Program-made: the position numbers and the translations under genes | Shown: in pieces, positions 42,553-50,603 of the stretch | Numbering within the stretch: the stretch's first letter is position 1 | Layout: each line of letters begins with the position of its first letter | Notes under the pieces: model-generated | The model's input: only the letters and a program-made list of their open reading frames with translations | The model's database searches: none | What the model was told of the DNA's origin: nothing | From: Larsenimonas rhizosphaerae | GTDB lineage: Bacteria; Pseudomonadota; Gammaproteobacteria; Pseudomonadales; Halomonadaceae | Assembly (NCBI RefSeq): GCF_023700005.1 | Contig: NZ_JAMLJK010000001.1 | Span: 893,366 to 957,365, forward strand | Direction of reading: 5' to 3' | Length of the DNA: 64,000 nucleotides

Positions 42553-44484
42553 TCAGTGCCGGTGGGTGGGGAAGGCGGGGGCATCCTCGACCACAAGGCT
42601 CACATCCTCCGGCAGCATCAGCCCGGCCATGACCTGTGCGTTCGCCGCCTGGCGTAGTGCATCCAGATAATCATCCCGGTTTTTATAGCGAGTATCGAGG
42701 GGGCGGCGGCTGTCGGTTTCGACAGGGGCGGCCGGAAAGGGCAGGTAGCTGCCGTTCAGGCTGCACAAATCCCCGGCCGCCACGCCTTCGTCACGCAGGT
42801 TCCAGCCCCAGTAGGTGCCGACAGGCACTGCCACGTAGGGTGACTGCACGCCGCCCTGCGGCAGGCCATCGGCATCTACATTGGGCACCCTCACCGGGTA
42901 GGCCGCACCGGCTGCCGGTGGTGTGGTGCGGTAATCCATCACGTGCAGGGCGTTGACGGGGGGTGTCGGCACGGTGCCCTGCACGCGAGGAAGGTGCAGC
43001 ACGGCGGGGTCAATCAGCGTGCCGGGTTCAAGTCCAGGATAGGCGCTCGCAGGCGGGGCCGTATCTTCTGTTACCCAGGCCTGCATGGCGGAAGCCAGTG
43101 CGCGCATGGTGGGGGCCGGGCTCAGCGGGTTGGTCGGGTAGGTGCAGGGCGCCTTGTCCTGGGGGGTGGTGCCCCAGGTATTGAAGTGTGGCATGCCGGC
43201 GAGAAAATACAGCCGCACATTGTCCGGCATCGTCAGCGGAGCACCCCACGGGGAGGTGGATACCAGTGATGCCCGGCCCTGCCAGAATTCGGTGGAGGTA
43301 TCGGTATGCATCAGTTTCGGGCAGGTGTCGGTCGCCCTGCAGGCTGTCAGCAGGCTGCCGGTCCGGCCGGTCAGCGGGTCCGTGGTGTCGGCATAGCTGA
43401 ACGGGAACTGGTCGCCCGGAAAGTCATGGTCCTCGTGCTGGCGGGAAAAACGGCCGGGCTGGGCGAACCGGTCGTTGGTAAAGGTCTTGCGCGAACCGGC
43501 GATGTGCGCCATGGCCCCATCGAACACCTGTCGGCCCTGTGCGTCGGCGTTGAACCCCTGATAAATGAAATCGCGCAGGAAGCGACCTGACTGGGAAATA
43601 CCCAGCCCGATGGTATGGTCAATGTGATGAATGGGGGAGGAGGCATCATGGCCCGGGTTGCCGCGCAGAAACGAGACAAGGTCACTTGTTGCGACAAACG
43701 CAAGCCCGGCGGGCCGTGCTCCCGTGGCGGGATAGACGAATTCGTAAATGGCACCGGCGTCCTGACCCGCTGGCCGCGTGATGTCGATGGTCTGCTCGTC
43801 CAGGTAGCGAAACGAAAGCCCGTCCGGTGTTTCACGCGGCGCCTCGGGCGTGGGGCGTACCGTCAGGGTGGCGTCTTTCGGATCGAGACTGGCAGCCGGG
43901 TAGCTCAGCCGTTCTCGATGGACGGTCTCGGTGTCATCGAAGATGAACTCGTCACGGGAGGGGCCGGTGACGCCGTCCAGTGCGGGGATGTCGAGTGTCA
44001 GCATGTCATCGTCCAGCCCGGCCTGCCAGCCGCTCCAGACCAGGGTGTGGCCCTGACGCATCTGAAAGCCGTCGCCTGGGTCATCCACGCTGAAGTGGTC
44101 ATCATCGACACCGGCAAGGTTCAAAAGGGCCAGACTCAGGTTGCGCCCCCGGTTCGGTACGTCGTAAAACAGCACGCCCGAGCCCTGGCCGGTGGGTCTC
44201 AGGATGACGACCTCGGTACTGAATTCCACCTCGCCATCGGCATTGGTCGGTGCCCTGTCCAGCCCATCAATATGGGCTACGCGCTCATCGTCCGGTGCGA
44301 CGGCAAAATGGGCAATACCTTCGATGCGCTCTATATGGCCGGCCTTGCCAAAGCGGCGCCCATCGTACATCGGTGTGGTGGATGAAATATCAAATGCCGT
44401 GACGCGTGCTTCAAGCGCGTCGGGGGCAAGCAGCAGGCACGAAGCGGCGGCAGTGGTTGCAAGCAGGTAACGAAGGTGAGTCAT
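42553..44484 (-). CDS. Secreted alpha/beta-hydrolase-domain protein
   Basis: This is a 643-residue protein with a signal peptide (YLLATTAAASCLLLAPDALEA). The mature part matches the large 'alpha/beta hydrolase domain' family (PF20091 type). A nucleophile elbow-like segment GLGISQSGRFLRDFIYQGFN is at about 320-340, with family blocks YDVPNRGRNLSLALLN and FLAGMPHFNTWG. Function and substrate are unknown. ATG 44484 has AGGA 8 bases upstream. Confidence 0.78.
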   Translation of the reverse strand: MTHLRYLLATTAAASCLLLAPDALEARVTAFDISSTTPMYDGRRFGKAGHIERIEGIAHFAVAPDDERVAHIDGLDRAPTNADGEVEFSTEVVILRPTGQGSGVLFYDVPNRGRNLSLALLNLAGVDDDHFSVDDPGDGFQMRQGHTLVWSGWQAGLDDDMLTLDIPALDGVTGPSRDEFIFDDTETVHRERLSYPAASLDPKDATLTVRPTPEAPRETPDGLSFRYLDEQTIDITRPAGQDAGAIYEFVYPATGARPAGLAFVATSDLVSFLRGNPGHDASSPIHHIDHTIGLGISQSGRFLRDFIYQGFNADAQGRQVFDGAMAHIAGSRKTFTNDRFAQPGRFSRQHEDHDFPGDQFPFSYADTTDPLTGRTGSLLTACRATDTCPKLMHTDTSTEFWQGRASLVSTSPWGAPLTMPDNVRLYFLAGMPHFNTWGTTPQDKAPCTYPTNPLSPAPTMRALASAMQAWVTEDTAPPASAYPGLEPGTLIDPAVLHLPRVQGTVPTPPVNALHVMDYRTTPPAAGAAYPVRVPNVDADGLPQGGVQSPYVAVPVGTYWGWNLRDEGVAAGDLCSLNGSYLPFPAAPVETDSRRPLDTRYKNRDDYLDALRQAANAQVMAGLMLPEDVSLVVEDAPAFPTHRH

Positions 44485-44593
44485 GAGCGGCATCCTGGGC
44501 TGGAATCGAGGCAGCGTACGCTGGTGCACTACTTCACTATAGCGTCTCCACCGATCTGTCCATGCGGCGTTCGAAGGGGGAATCCCTCGGCGC

Positions 44594-44809
44594 TTACTGC
44601 CACCCCATTTTCCAGACGTCATCGTCCTTCAGTGCCTGCCAGGGCAGAGTGAACTCCCGGCGGGTAAGCACGGCTTCCAGAATGACGTCGACCACGTTGT
44701 CTTCCTCATCGCGCACCAGTCGGGTCACCATGAAGTGCTTTTCCTTGTGCTCCGGGCGGGTCGCGGTCCATTTGCTATGGTAAAGCTTGTCAGGGTTGAG
44801 GGTGTGCAT
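44594..44809 (-). CDS. Trp-rich small protein (TIGR02450 family)
   Basis: This is a 71-residue protein. It contains the family pattern NPDKLYHSKWTATRPEHKEKHF, LEAVLTRREFTLPW and a final WKMGW. The family is widespread in marine proteobacteria and has no known function. Length and Trp positions are normal. It is a single gene on the same strand as its neighbours. Confidence 0.88.
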   Translation of the reverse strand: MHTLNPDKLYHSKWTATRPEHKEKHFMVTRLVRDEEDNVVDVILEAVLTRREFTLPWQALKDDDVWKMGWQ

Positions 44810-44896
44810 TGGAAAAGCCTGCTTGTCAGGAGTGTGAAGCCGCTACTGTAGCCTTGCCGCGCGAGGCGTGCACCCGCGCAGCAGCCAGGCCCTTCT

Positions 44897-46066
44897 TCAG
44901 CCCCTGGAGTGATGGGAGAAAAAGCGCAGCATTTCCCGGGAGGCGTCGGGGCCCTTGGGATCGGTATAGCTGCCTTTGTTACTGCCTCCTGACCAGGCAT
45001 GACCGGCACCCTGTATCTGCCACTGTTCCAGGCAGGGCGTGCCTGTCGCGTCATGATGAAGGGTCCGCGTATAGGCGTGGCCGTGTTTGACCTGGCCCTG
45101 TTCCACGGTAACGCGGGTCTGCTGATGGGTGATGGCGTACTGAGCAGCGATCCGGTCTGCATTGGCGGGATGCACGGTGGTATCCCGATCCCCGTGGAAG
45201 ATGATGGCAGGTACTGCCGAGGCCCAGGATCTGGCGCGTGCACTGCCGCCGCCGGTTCCGCCCTGCATTAGTGCCATGGCATCAGGCAGGCCCCGGGCTA
45301 CGCCATGAGGCAGGCCGGAATGCACGCCCACGGCGGCGAACAGCTCCGGATAGGTCATGGCCAGCGTAGTCGCCATGGCCCCCCCGGCCGAGAGGCCGGC
45401 CACGTAGACCCGGCGGGCATCCAGTTCATGAGTGGCGATGAGCTGGCGGATCATGCCGGCAAGGATCGCCGGCTCGCCGCCCTCGCGCTGCTGGTCTTCG
45501 GCCCTGAACCAGTTCCAGCACCTTGAGTGATTGGCGCTCATCGGCTGAGCCGGATACAGCACGCAGCAGGGCTGCGCCTCGGCCAGGTGGTTCATGGCGG
45601 TGCCGATGGCGAAGTCATCAGGCCCCTGGGTGCAGCCATGCAGCATGACCACCAGAGGCAGCGTCTGACCCTCACCTCCCTCTGGAATATAAAGTTTGTA
45701 CTCTCGCGTGCCGGCCGGGTGAGTAAAGTGCCCGGAGGTAAACGTGCCCGGCAGTACATCGGTGGGGGCCTGTTTGGCCTGCGTCGCTGAGGCCGTGGCG
45801 TCCCTGTAGGTGCGCCACGCTCGGGCGGCATGAGTGTCATCGCGGGTGAACTCCCCTTGGGGGCCTGATTCCTCCCCCACGACCTGCCAGTCACCGTCGA
45901 GGGTCTGGCCCTTCCAGGCCTCGTCGGCTGCTCTCGTCGAGGCGGTTTCATCGTGGCTTGCGTCAGGCATCGCACCCTGGAGCAGGGACATGGCTTCCTT
46001 GAGTCGTCCGGCCCGGGTAAGCCGTGTGGCTTCTTCCATTCGCTGTGTCATCGCGGGGTTGATCAT
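44897..46066 (-). CDS. PHB-depolymerase-type esterase
   Basis: This is a 389-residue alpha/beta hydrolase of the PHB depolymerase esterase family. It has a helical N-terminal extension, then LPLVVMLHGCTQGPDDFA, the lipase box GLSAGGAMATTL and the late FHGDRDTTVHPANAD and GAGHAWSGGS blocks carrying Asp and His. No signal peptide is seen, so it is probably an intracellular or phasin-associated esterase. AGAGG precedes ATG 46066. It lies 22 bases after the ribbon-helix-helix gene, in one operon. Confidence 0.9.
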   Translation of the reverse strand: MINPAMTQRMEEATRLTRAGRLKEAMSLLQGAMPDASHDETASTRAADEAWKGQTLDGDWQVVGEESGPQGEFTRDDTHAARAWRTYRDATASATQAKQAPTDVLPGTFTSGHFTHPAGTREYKLYIPEGGEGQTLPLVVMLHGCTQGPDDFAIGTAMNHLAEAQPCCVLYPAQPMSANHSRCWNWFRAEDQQREGGEPAILAGMIRQLIATHELDARRVYVAGLSAGGAMATTLAMTYPELFAAVGVHSGLPHGVARGLPDAMALMQGGTGGGSARARSWASAVPAIIFHGDRDTTVHPANADRIAAQYAITHQQTRVTVEQGQVKHGHAYTRTLHHDATGTPCLEQWQIQGAGHAWSGGSNKGSYTDPKGPDASREMLRFFSHHSRG

Positions 46067-46088
46067 TTTACTACCTCTGTTCACAGAC

Positions 46089-46505
46089 TCAGTGGATGCG
46101 GTCGGCAAGGGCGGACTTGACGGTGGCACTGGCATGCAGGGCACCCAGTACCACTACCGATTCGATGGTGGCGAGTGCCAGCTCCGGGGAGACATCACTG
46201 GCGATGCTGGCCATGCCCAGTACCTGAATCTGAAGGGTTTCACCCGCGGCCTGCAGGGCCTCCAGATCAGCGCGGCTGTAGTGCTCAAGCCCCAGGACGA
46301 AGGCCTTGCGGCTTACGGTGTCCCTGACGACCTCGGCATGAGTGGCCAGCTGGTTGCGGATGGCGGTGCGGATGAGATCGGTGCGGTTGGAATAAAAGCC
46401 TTCCTGAACGAGCAGATCAATCTGGCCAAGATCCACCACCCCCAGATTGATGGTGATCTTCTCGCTTGATTCGCCGGTTTTGCGGCGCAGTTCATGGACG
46501 CTCAT
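46089..46505 (-). CDS. CopG-like ribbon-helix-helix regulator
   Basis: This 138-residue protein has an RHH module near its N-terminus (KITINLGVVDLGQIDLLVQEGFYSNRTDLIRTAIRNQL) and a small helical C-terminal domain. RHH proteins bind palindromic or repeated short sites as dimers. An 18-bp perfect palindrome with an extra half-site lies directly upstream of this gene, pointing to autoregulation together with the esterase gene. The start is ATG 46505, below a longer open frame. Confidence 0.82.
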   Translation of the reverse strand: MSVHELRRKTGESSEKITINLGVVDLGQIDLLVQEGFYSNRTDLIRTAIRNQLATHAEVVRDTVSRKAFVLGLEHYSRADLEALQAAGETLQIQVLGMASIASDVSPELALATIESVVVLGALHASATVKSALADRIH

Positions 46506-46558
46506 GTGAGTACCTGGGTGATGGGCTGGCCGGGAGCGCACGCCCATGAGTTGTTTTA

Positions 46559-46614
46559 ACCATCCATATGGATGGTGCATGGATGTATAGTGCGCTCATT
46601 GGGGAGCAAGTCAA
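46559..46614 (-). promoter_or_regulatory. Promoter and palindromic operator of the RHH-esterase operon
   Basis: On the minus strand a -35 TTGACT (46614-46609) and a -10 ACTATA (46591-46586, 17-base spacer) or TATACA (19) are followed by ACCATCCATATGGATGGT, a perfect 18-bp palindrome (46559-46576). A further ATGGATG half-site lies beside it (46579-46585). The operator covers the likely transcription start. Confidence 0.65.
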
Positions 46615-46780
46615 TGTCTTCGGGTGGAAAGGTCGAGAAGGACGCCCGGAACGGGGTGGTGCTTTGCATTCCGGCCGGTCTGTAGCACGATGGCGCGACA
46701 ACGGCTCGCTCGAGCCTGATGAAATGCATTAAGGATGTCTTCCGCATGACACGACCCGGATACCTTCAGAAGGTGCTGCG

Positions 46781-47635
46781 ATGATGAGTACCCCCTTTGA
46801 ACGACTGGCCTGCCCGATTGATGGTCGCAGGCTCACGCAGGAAGGCAGCAGCTGGCGCTGTGAACACGGGCACGGGTTCGATATTGCGCGGCAGGGGTAT
46901 GTGAACCTGCTGCCGGTACAAAACAAGCGCTCGGCGGACCCGGGCGACAGCAAGCCCATGGTCGCGGCGCGTCAGCGGTTTCTGGCGGCGGGGCACTACG
47001 CCCCGATTGCCGCGGCGGTCAGCCGCCTGGTCATGGCATTGAATCCGGTGGAAGGGCCGCTGACCTGCCTGGATGCCGGGTGCGGTGAAGGCTACTACCT
47101 GCGTGAACTGGCCGCTCAGGCGCCGGCCGGGCAGGCGCTTTCCCTGTTGGGACTGGACATTTCCAAGTGGGCGGTCATGGCGGCTGCGAAGCAGGACAGT
47201 GGCGATACCATGGCCTGGGTGGTCGGCAGCAACGCCAATTTGCCGGTGCAGCCGGCCTCTGTTGACGTGGTGCTGTGCATGTTCGGATTTCCGATGATGG
47301 CGGAGTTTGAACGGGTACTGAAGCCCGGCGGCACGCTGATCAAGGTCGAGGCCGGTCCGGATCACCTGCGGGAGTTGCGGGAGGTCATCTACCCGACGCT
47401 CAAGCCTGACAGGCCGCCGCGGGATGAGGTGCCGCACGGGTTTGTACATCATGCCCTTGATACGGTGCGCTTTACCTGCAAGATCGACACCGCTCAGGGC
47501 ATTGCCGATCTGCTGGCCATGACACCTCATCTGTACCGGGCGTCTGCAGAAGGGCGCGCACGGGCCGCGGCACTGGAGGCGCTGTCGGTCACGGTGGACG
47601 TCACCCTTGTGCAGTATCGCCGTCAGGAGCGCTGA
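46781..47635 (+). CDS. rlmA: 23S rRNA (guanine-N1)-methyltransferase RlmA
   Basis: This 284-residue protein is a full-length RlmA. The N-terminal zinc-binding domain (LACPIDGRRL...WRCEHGHGFDIARQGYVNLL) is followed by QNKRSADPGDSKPMVAARQRFL and a SAM-binding Rossmann domain (LDAGCGEGYYL). It methylates guanosine 745 of 23S rRNA in E. coli (RlmA-I). The early ATG pair 46781/46784 gives the normal N-terminus. It is monocistronic. Confidence 0.93.
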   Translation: MMSTPFERLACPIDGRRLTQEGSSWRCEHGHGFDIARQGYVNLLPVQNKRSADPGDSKPMVAARQRFLAAGHYAPIAAAVSRLVMALNPVEGPLTCLDAGCGEGYYLRELAAQAPAGQALSLLGLDISKWAVMAAAKQDSGDTMAWVVGSNANLPVQPASVDVVLCMFGFPMMAEFERVLKPGGTLIKVEAGPDHLRELREVIYPTLKPDRPPRDEVPHGFVHHALDTVRFTCKIDTAQGIADLLAMTPHLYRASAEGRARAAALEALSVTVDVTLVQYRRQER

Positions 47636-47648
47636 CGAGACCAGCTAT

Positions 47649-47874
47649 CAGACGGTGGCCATCCTTGCCACGGCATTTCTGATGGTGATGGCCGTGAGCT
47701 GGGCGGTGTTCGATACGGTATTTACCAGCCGCCTGCCTGAGTGGTTCATTGCAATATCAATGCCCCTGCTGAGGGGCAGACGCCGCAGGACGTGGAGCAG
47801 TTTTCGACCATGTTCCTGAACCGATGATCCTGATGGGCCTCTGGATGCCGCTTTGGATATGGCTCCATGACTGA
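47649..47874 (+). pseudogene. Broken small membrane-protein gene
   Basis: Three adjoining frame pieces form one plausible protein: TVAILATAFLMVMAVSWAVF...SRLPEWFIAISMPLL, then QTPQDVEQFSTMFLN, then MILMGLWMPLWIWLHD and a stop. Two frameshifts, near 47773 and 47820, separate them. The product would have had two membrane helices. The family is not recognised. Confidence 0.55.
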
Positions 47875-47956
47875 ACGGGTATACGCCTAAAGAGTGATGG
47901 CCCGGTGCCAACGGTAGTTCTAGCTTTCAGTCATACGTCAACGAGGAGGTGAAGTC

Positions 47957-48235
47957 ATGCAACGCACGCCGTTTGTCACCGACCAGCTGCTCAAGCGCTG
48001 TCGGAAGGAGCTGTCGCTTGAGCATCAGCGGTCCGGCCATCACTTTGACCACGTTGCGCTGGATGACCGCAAGGAACTGTCCATGCTGGTCGAAGATGCC
48101 ATACGTCATGGTGAAAGCTATTCCACCATTGCCGAGCGACACAGCGAGATTGGTCTGACGGAAGGAGAACTTCGTGAGCTGATTGGCCCTGAATCGGCAA
48201 TTCGGGATCGTATCGAGCGATTTCACTACGCGTGA
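47957..48235 (+). CDS. Small hypothetical protein with strong ribosome site
   Basis: This is a 92-residue soluble, helix-rich protein. GAGGAGGTG lies just upstream of the ATG, so translation is likely strong. A segment YSTIAERHSEIGLTEGELREL is HTH-like, but no family is recognised. A hairpin terminator follows 70 bases after the stop. Function is unknown. Confidence 0.7.
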   Translation: MQRTPFVTDQLLKRCRKELSLEHQRSGHHFDHVALDDRKELSMLVEDAIRHGESYSTIAERHSEIGLTEGELRELIGPESAIRDRIERFHYA

Positions 48236-48305
48236 CGTAACAGAGTGATGAGTGTTGTTTGATGTGCATGAACCTGTCTGAAAGTGACAGGGGTGGTAAA
48301 TTCAA

Positions 48306-48336
48306 AAAGGCTGATTCCCGCATGGGGTCAGCCTTT
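48306..48336 (+). terminator. Hairpin terminator
   Basis: AAAGGCTGA / TCAGCCTTT flanks an inner CCC/GGG stem; a short T-run ends the arm. It follows the small hypothetical gene. Confidence 0.75.
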
Positions 48337-48441
48337 GTCATATGTGCCTGATGGAACCGAAACGCATACCACCGGTATTGCCGGTGCCTGTGTTTCATTA
48401 CCCGCGGCCTGTTCCCGCATCATTGATTCAAAGGAGCCTTC

Positions 48442-49467
48442 ATGTCTTTTCCGCGCCGCCACTTTCTTGCTGCTTCTGCCGCGCTTGCTGCCTCTGCAGC
48501 CCTGCCTTCTGCCTGGGCCGCCACCTCCGAGCCCCAGCCGAGCCGCTATCCGGACAAGGCATGGAAGGTCATCGATAAACGCTTTGAAGCGTATTACCTC
48601 TTCAACGCGCCGTTGGAGCGCCAGTGGAGTGGCGGGCTGTGGCTGGAAGGTCCGGCATGGAACGCCGTGGGGCGTTACGCAGTGTTCAGTGATATCCCGC
48701 GTGCCCGTCAGATGCGCTGGGATGAGGTCACCGGGCAGGTCTCCGTCCTGCGCGAAGGGGTAGGCCATTCAAACGGGAATACCTTCGATCACCAAGGCCG
48801 GCTGGTGGCCTGCGAACACGCGCCTCCCCGGGTAGTGCGTTATGAGTGGGATGGCTCGGTGACGGTGCTGGCCTCAACGTTCAATGGCAAGCCGCTCAAT
48901 GCACCCAATGATCTGGTAGCCCTGCCGGAAGGGGGAATCATCTTTACCGACCCGGGGTATGGCGCTCACGCTGACTATGAGGGCAAAAAGCGGCCACTGG
49001 AGCTGGCCCCGGCGGTATATTTCATCAATGACGGGATGGACGAGCCGCGGCTTTTGAACGATACGCTTAAAAAGCCCAACGGCGTGGCCCTGCTGGCTGA
49101 TGGCAAGACCCTGTATGTCAGCGATACGGCGCCGTCTCATTTCAAGGACCATCCCGCGACCATCACCCGGTTTACCATTGAGCAGAACGGCCAGTCGCTG
49201 TCCGGTGGCAAGGTTCTGACGCAAAGTATCAAGGAGCAGTACGACGGCCTGGCTGCCGATGAGGATGGCAATATCTGGGCGGCCACCTCGGGAGGCGAGG
49301 GGTCGGATGGCGTTGCCGTGTTCGCCCCGGATGGCACGTTGATCGGCCGGGTCCTGCTGCCGGAGGTCTGTGGCAATGTCTGTTTTGTCGGGGAAAAGCG
49401 CAACCAGCTGCTGATGGCTGCCAGCCGGTCCATCTACACACTCCATACCGGTGCACGAGGCGCATGA
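48442..49467 (+). CDS. SMP-30/gluconolactonase-family protein, Tat-type signal
   Basis: This is a 341-residue beta-propeller lactonase. The N-terminus PRRHFLAASAALAASAALPS has a twin-arginine motif and Ala-rich core, so export by Tat is likely. Propeller blocks include WLEGPAWNAVGRYAVFSDI, NAPNDLVALPEGGIIFTDP and NGVALLADGKTLYVSD, holding the acidic and Asn metal ligands. It hydrolyses sugar lactones or related esters; the substrate is unknown. GGAGCC precedes the ATG. Confidence 0.88.
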   Translation: MSFPRRHFLAASAALAASAALPSAWAATSEPQPSRYPDKAWKVIDKRFEAYYLFNAPLERQWSGGLWLEGPAWNAVGRYAVFSDIPRARQMRWDEVTGQVSVLREGVGHSNGNTFDHQGRLVACEHAPPRVVRYEWDGSVTVLASTFNGKPLNAPNDLVALPEGGIIFTDPGYGAHADYEGKKRPLELAPAVYFINDGMDEPRLLNDTLKKPNGVALLADGKTLYVSDTAPSHFKDHPATITRFTIEQNGQSLSGGKVLTQSIKEQYDGLAADEDGNIWAATSGGEGSDGVAVFAPDGTLIGRVLLPEVCGNVCFVGEKRNQLLMAASRSIYTLHTGARGA

Positions 49468-49666
49468 GACAGGGCTGATCGATGTGTCACATGATGTTAT
49501 GACACGACCTGCCCGAGGCCCGGCCGACGATGTATCGCGGCCGGGCTTCTCCGTGTCGGCCGGTGTCATGTTCATCTCCCCGCCATATTACTTTTTGTCT
49601 GCGCCATGGATGCGACCCGCCTCGGGCAACTACACTTCGCTATCGTTTTTCAAAGTGATATCCGAC

Positions 49667-50506
49667 ATGCCGCATCTTTTTACTGATCGTCCACGCACTT
49701 CGCGCCCCGGGCGCGGGGCTCATGACCTGAACAGGGACTACCGGTGGGAAGGCATCAATGCGGTGCTGTACGAGCTGGGCGGCGTCATGTTCATTGTGGG
49801 CAGCATCATGTTCTTTCCTCGCTTCGAGGCCTGGAAGGATATTGGTGCCTGGCTGTTTTTCGTGGGCTCGCTGGTGTACCTGGTCGTCCAGGCACACGAT
49901 GTGATTGAGGTTCGTCGTTTCTGGAACCGCCGGCGGGTATCGCCTTCCCGGATACTGGAGTCGGCCGCGCTCGGGATCTATATCGTCGGGACGATACTGT
50001 ACGCCATCGGCAGCCTGTTCTTTCTTTCCTGGTGGCACTGGGTTGTGCCTGGCGCCTGGCTTTTCGTGATCGGCTCCGTACTGTTTTTGATCGGGGCCAG
50101 CCTGAACGTCATGATGGTGATTCGGGCATCGGCGCTGTTGACCCTGCAATTGATGAACCTCACCGCCGTGACCTTCATTGTAGGGTCCGTGCTGTTTGTC
50201 GTGGGGTCGGTGCCGTACATCTGGAGTTATGAAAGTGCCAGTGATCGTGCGCAACTGCTGTCGTTTCTGGCCTGGCTTTTCTTGATCGGCAGTGCCTTTT
50301 TCATGCTGGGCGGGCTCTTTAATCACCAGCGTGCCCGCATTGTCATTCGCCATCGGTTTGACGCGAAGGCCAGGGACAAGGAGGCCGATGAGCGGCTGCT
50401 GGCCTTTGTCCGTGGGGAGCTGAATGATCCCGAGCATGTACTGGATGATGACTATACCTATGAGTCCAGCGCTACGGTCAGTTCTGATACGTCCCGCTCT
50501 TCATGA
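49667..50506 (+). CDS. YrhK-domain membrane protein
   Basis: This is a 279-residue protein with about seven to eight hydrophobic helices arranged as repeated YrhK-like units, each with an I/V-V-G-S-x-x-F pattern (FIVGSIMFF, FFVGSLVYL, FVIGSVLFL, FIVGSVLFVVGS, FLIGSAFFMLGG). The hydrophilic ends are probably cytoplasmic. Function is unknown. ATG 49667 is used; the open frame extends far upstream over the end of the previous gene and is unlikely to be translated there. Confidence 0.75.
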   Translation: MPHLFTDRPRTSRPGRGAHDLNRDYRWEGINAVLYELGGVMFIVGSIMFFPRFEAWKDIGAWLFFVGSLVYLVVQAHDVIEVRRFWNRRRVSPSRILESAALGIYIVGTILYAIGSLFFLSWWHWVVPGAWLFVIGSVLFLIGASLNVMMVIRASALLTLQLMNLTAVTFIVGSVLFVVGSVPYIWSYESASDRAQLLSFLAWLFLIGSAFFMLGGLFNHQRARIVIRHRFDAKARDKEADERLLAFVRGELNDPEHVLDDDYTYESSATVSSDTSRSS

Positions 50507-50537
50507 GCCTGTGTTGGAGTGCTGTACCGGAATAATG

Positions 50538-50563
50538 AATGGCCTCCCTCGGGAGGCCATTTT
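50538..50563. terminator. Terminator between convergent YrhK and ABC genes
   Basis: The AATGGCCTCCC / GGGAGGCCATT stem has a 2-base nominal loop and a short T-run. Confidence 0.8.
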
Positions 50564-50603
50564 CATGATGGGACTGTTCCGGCCTGCGCGCGTTGCCGTG
50601 AGG

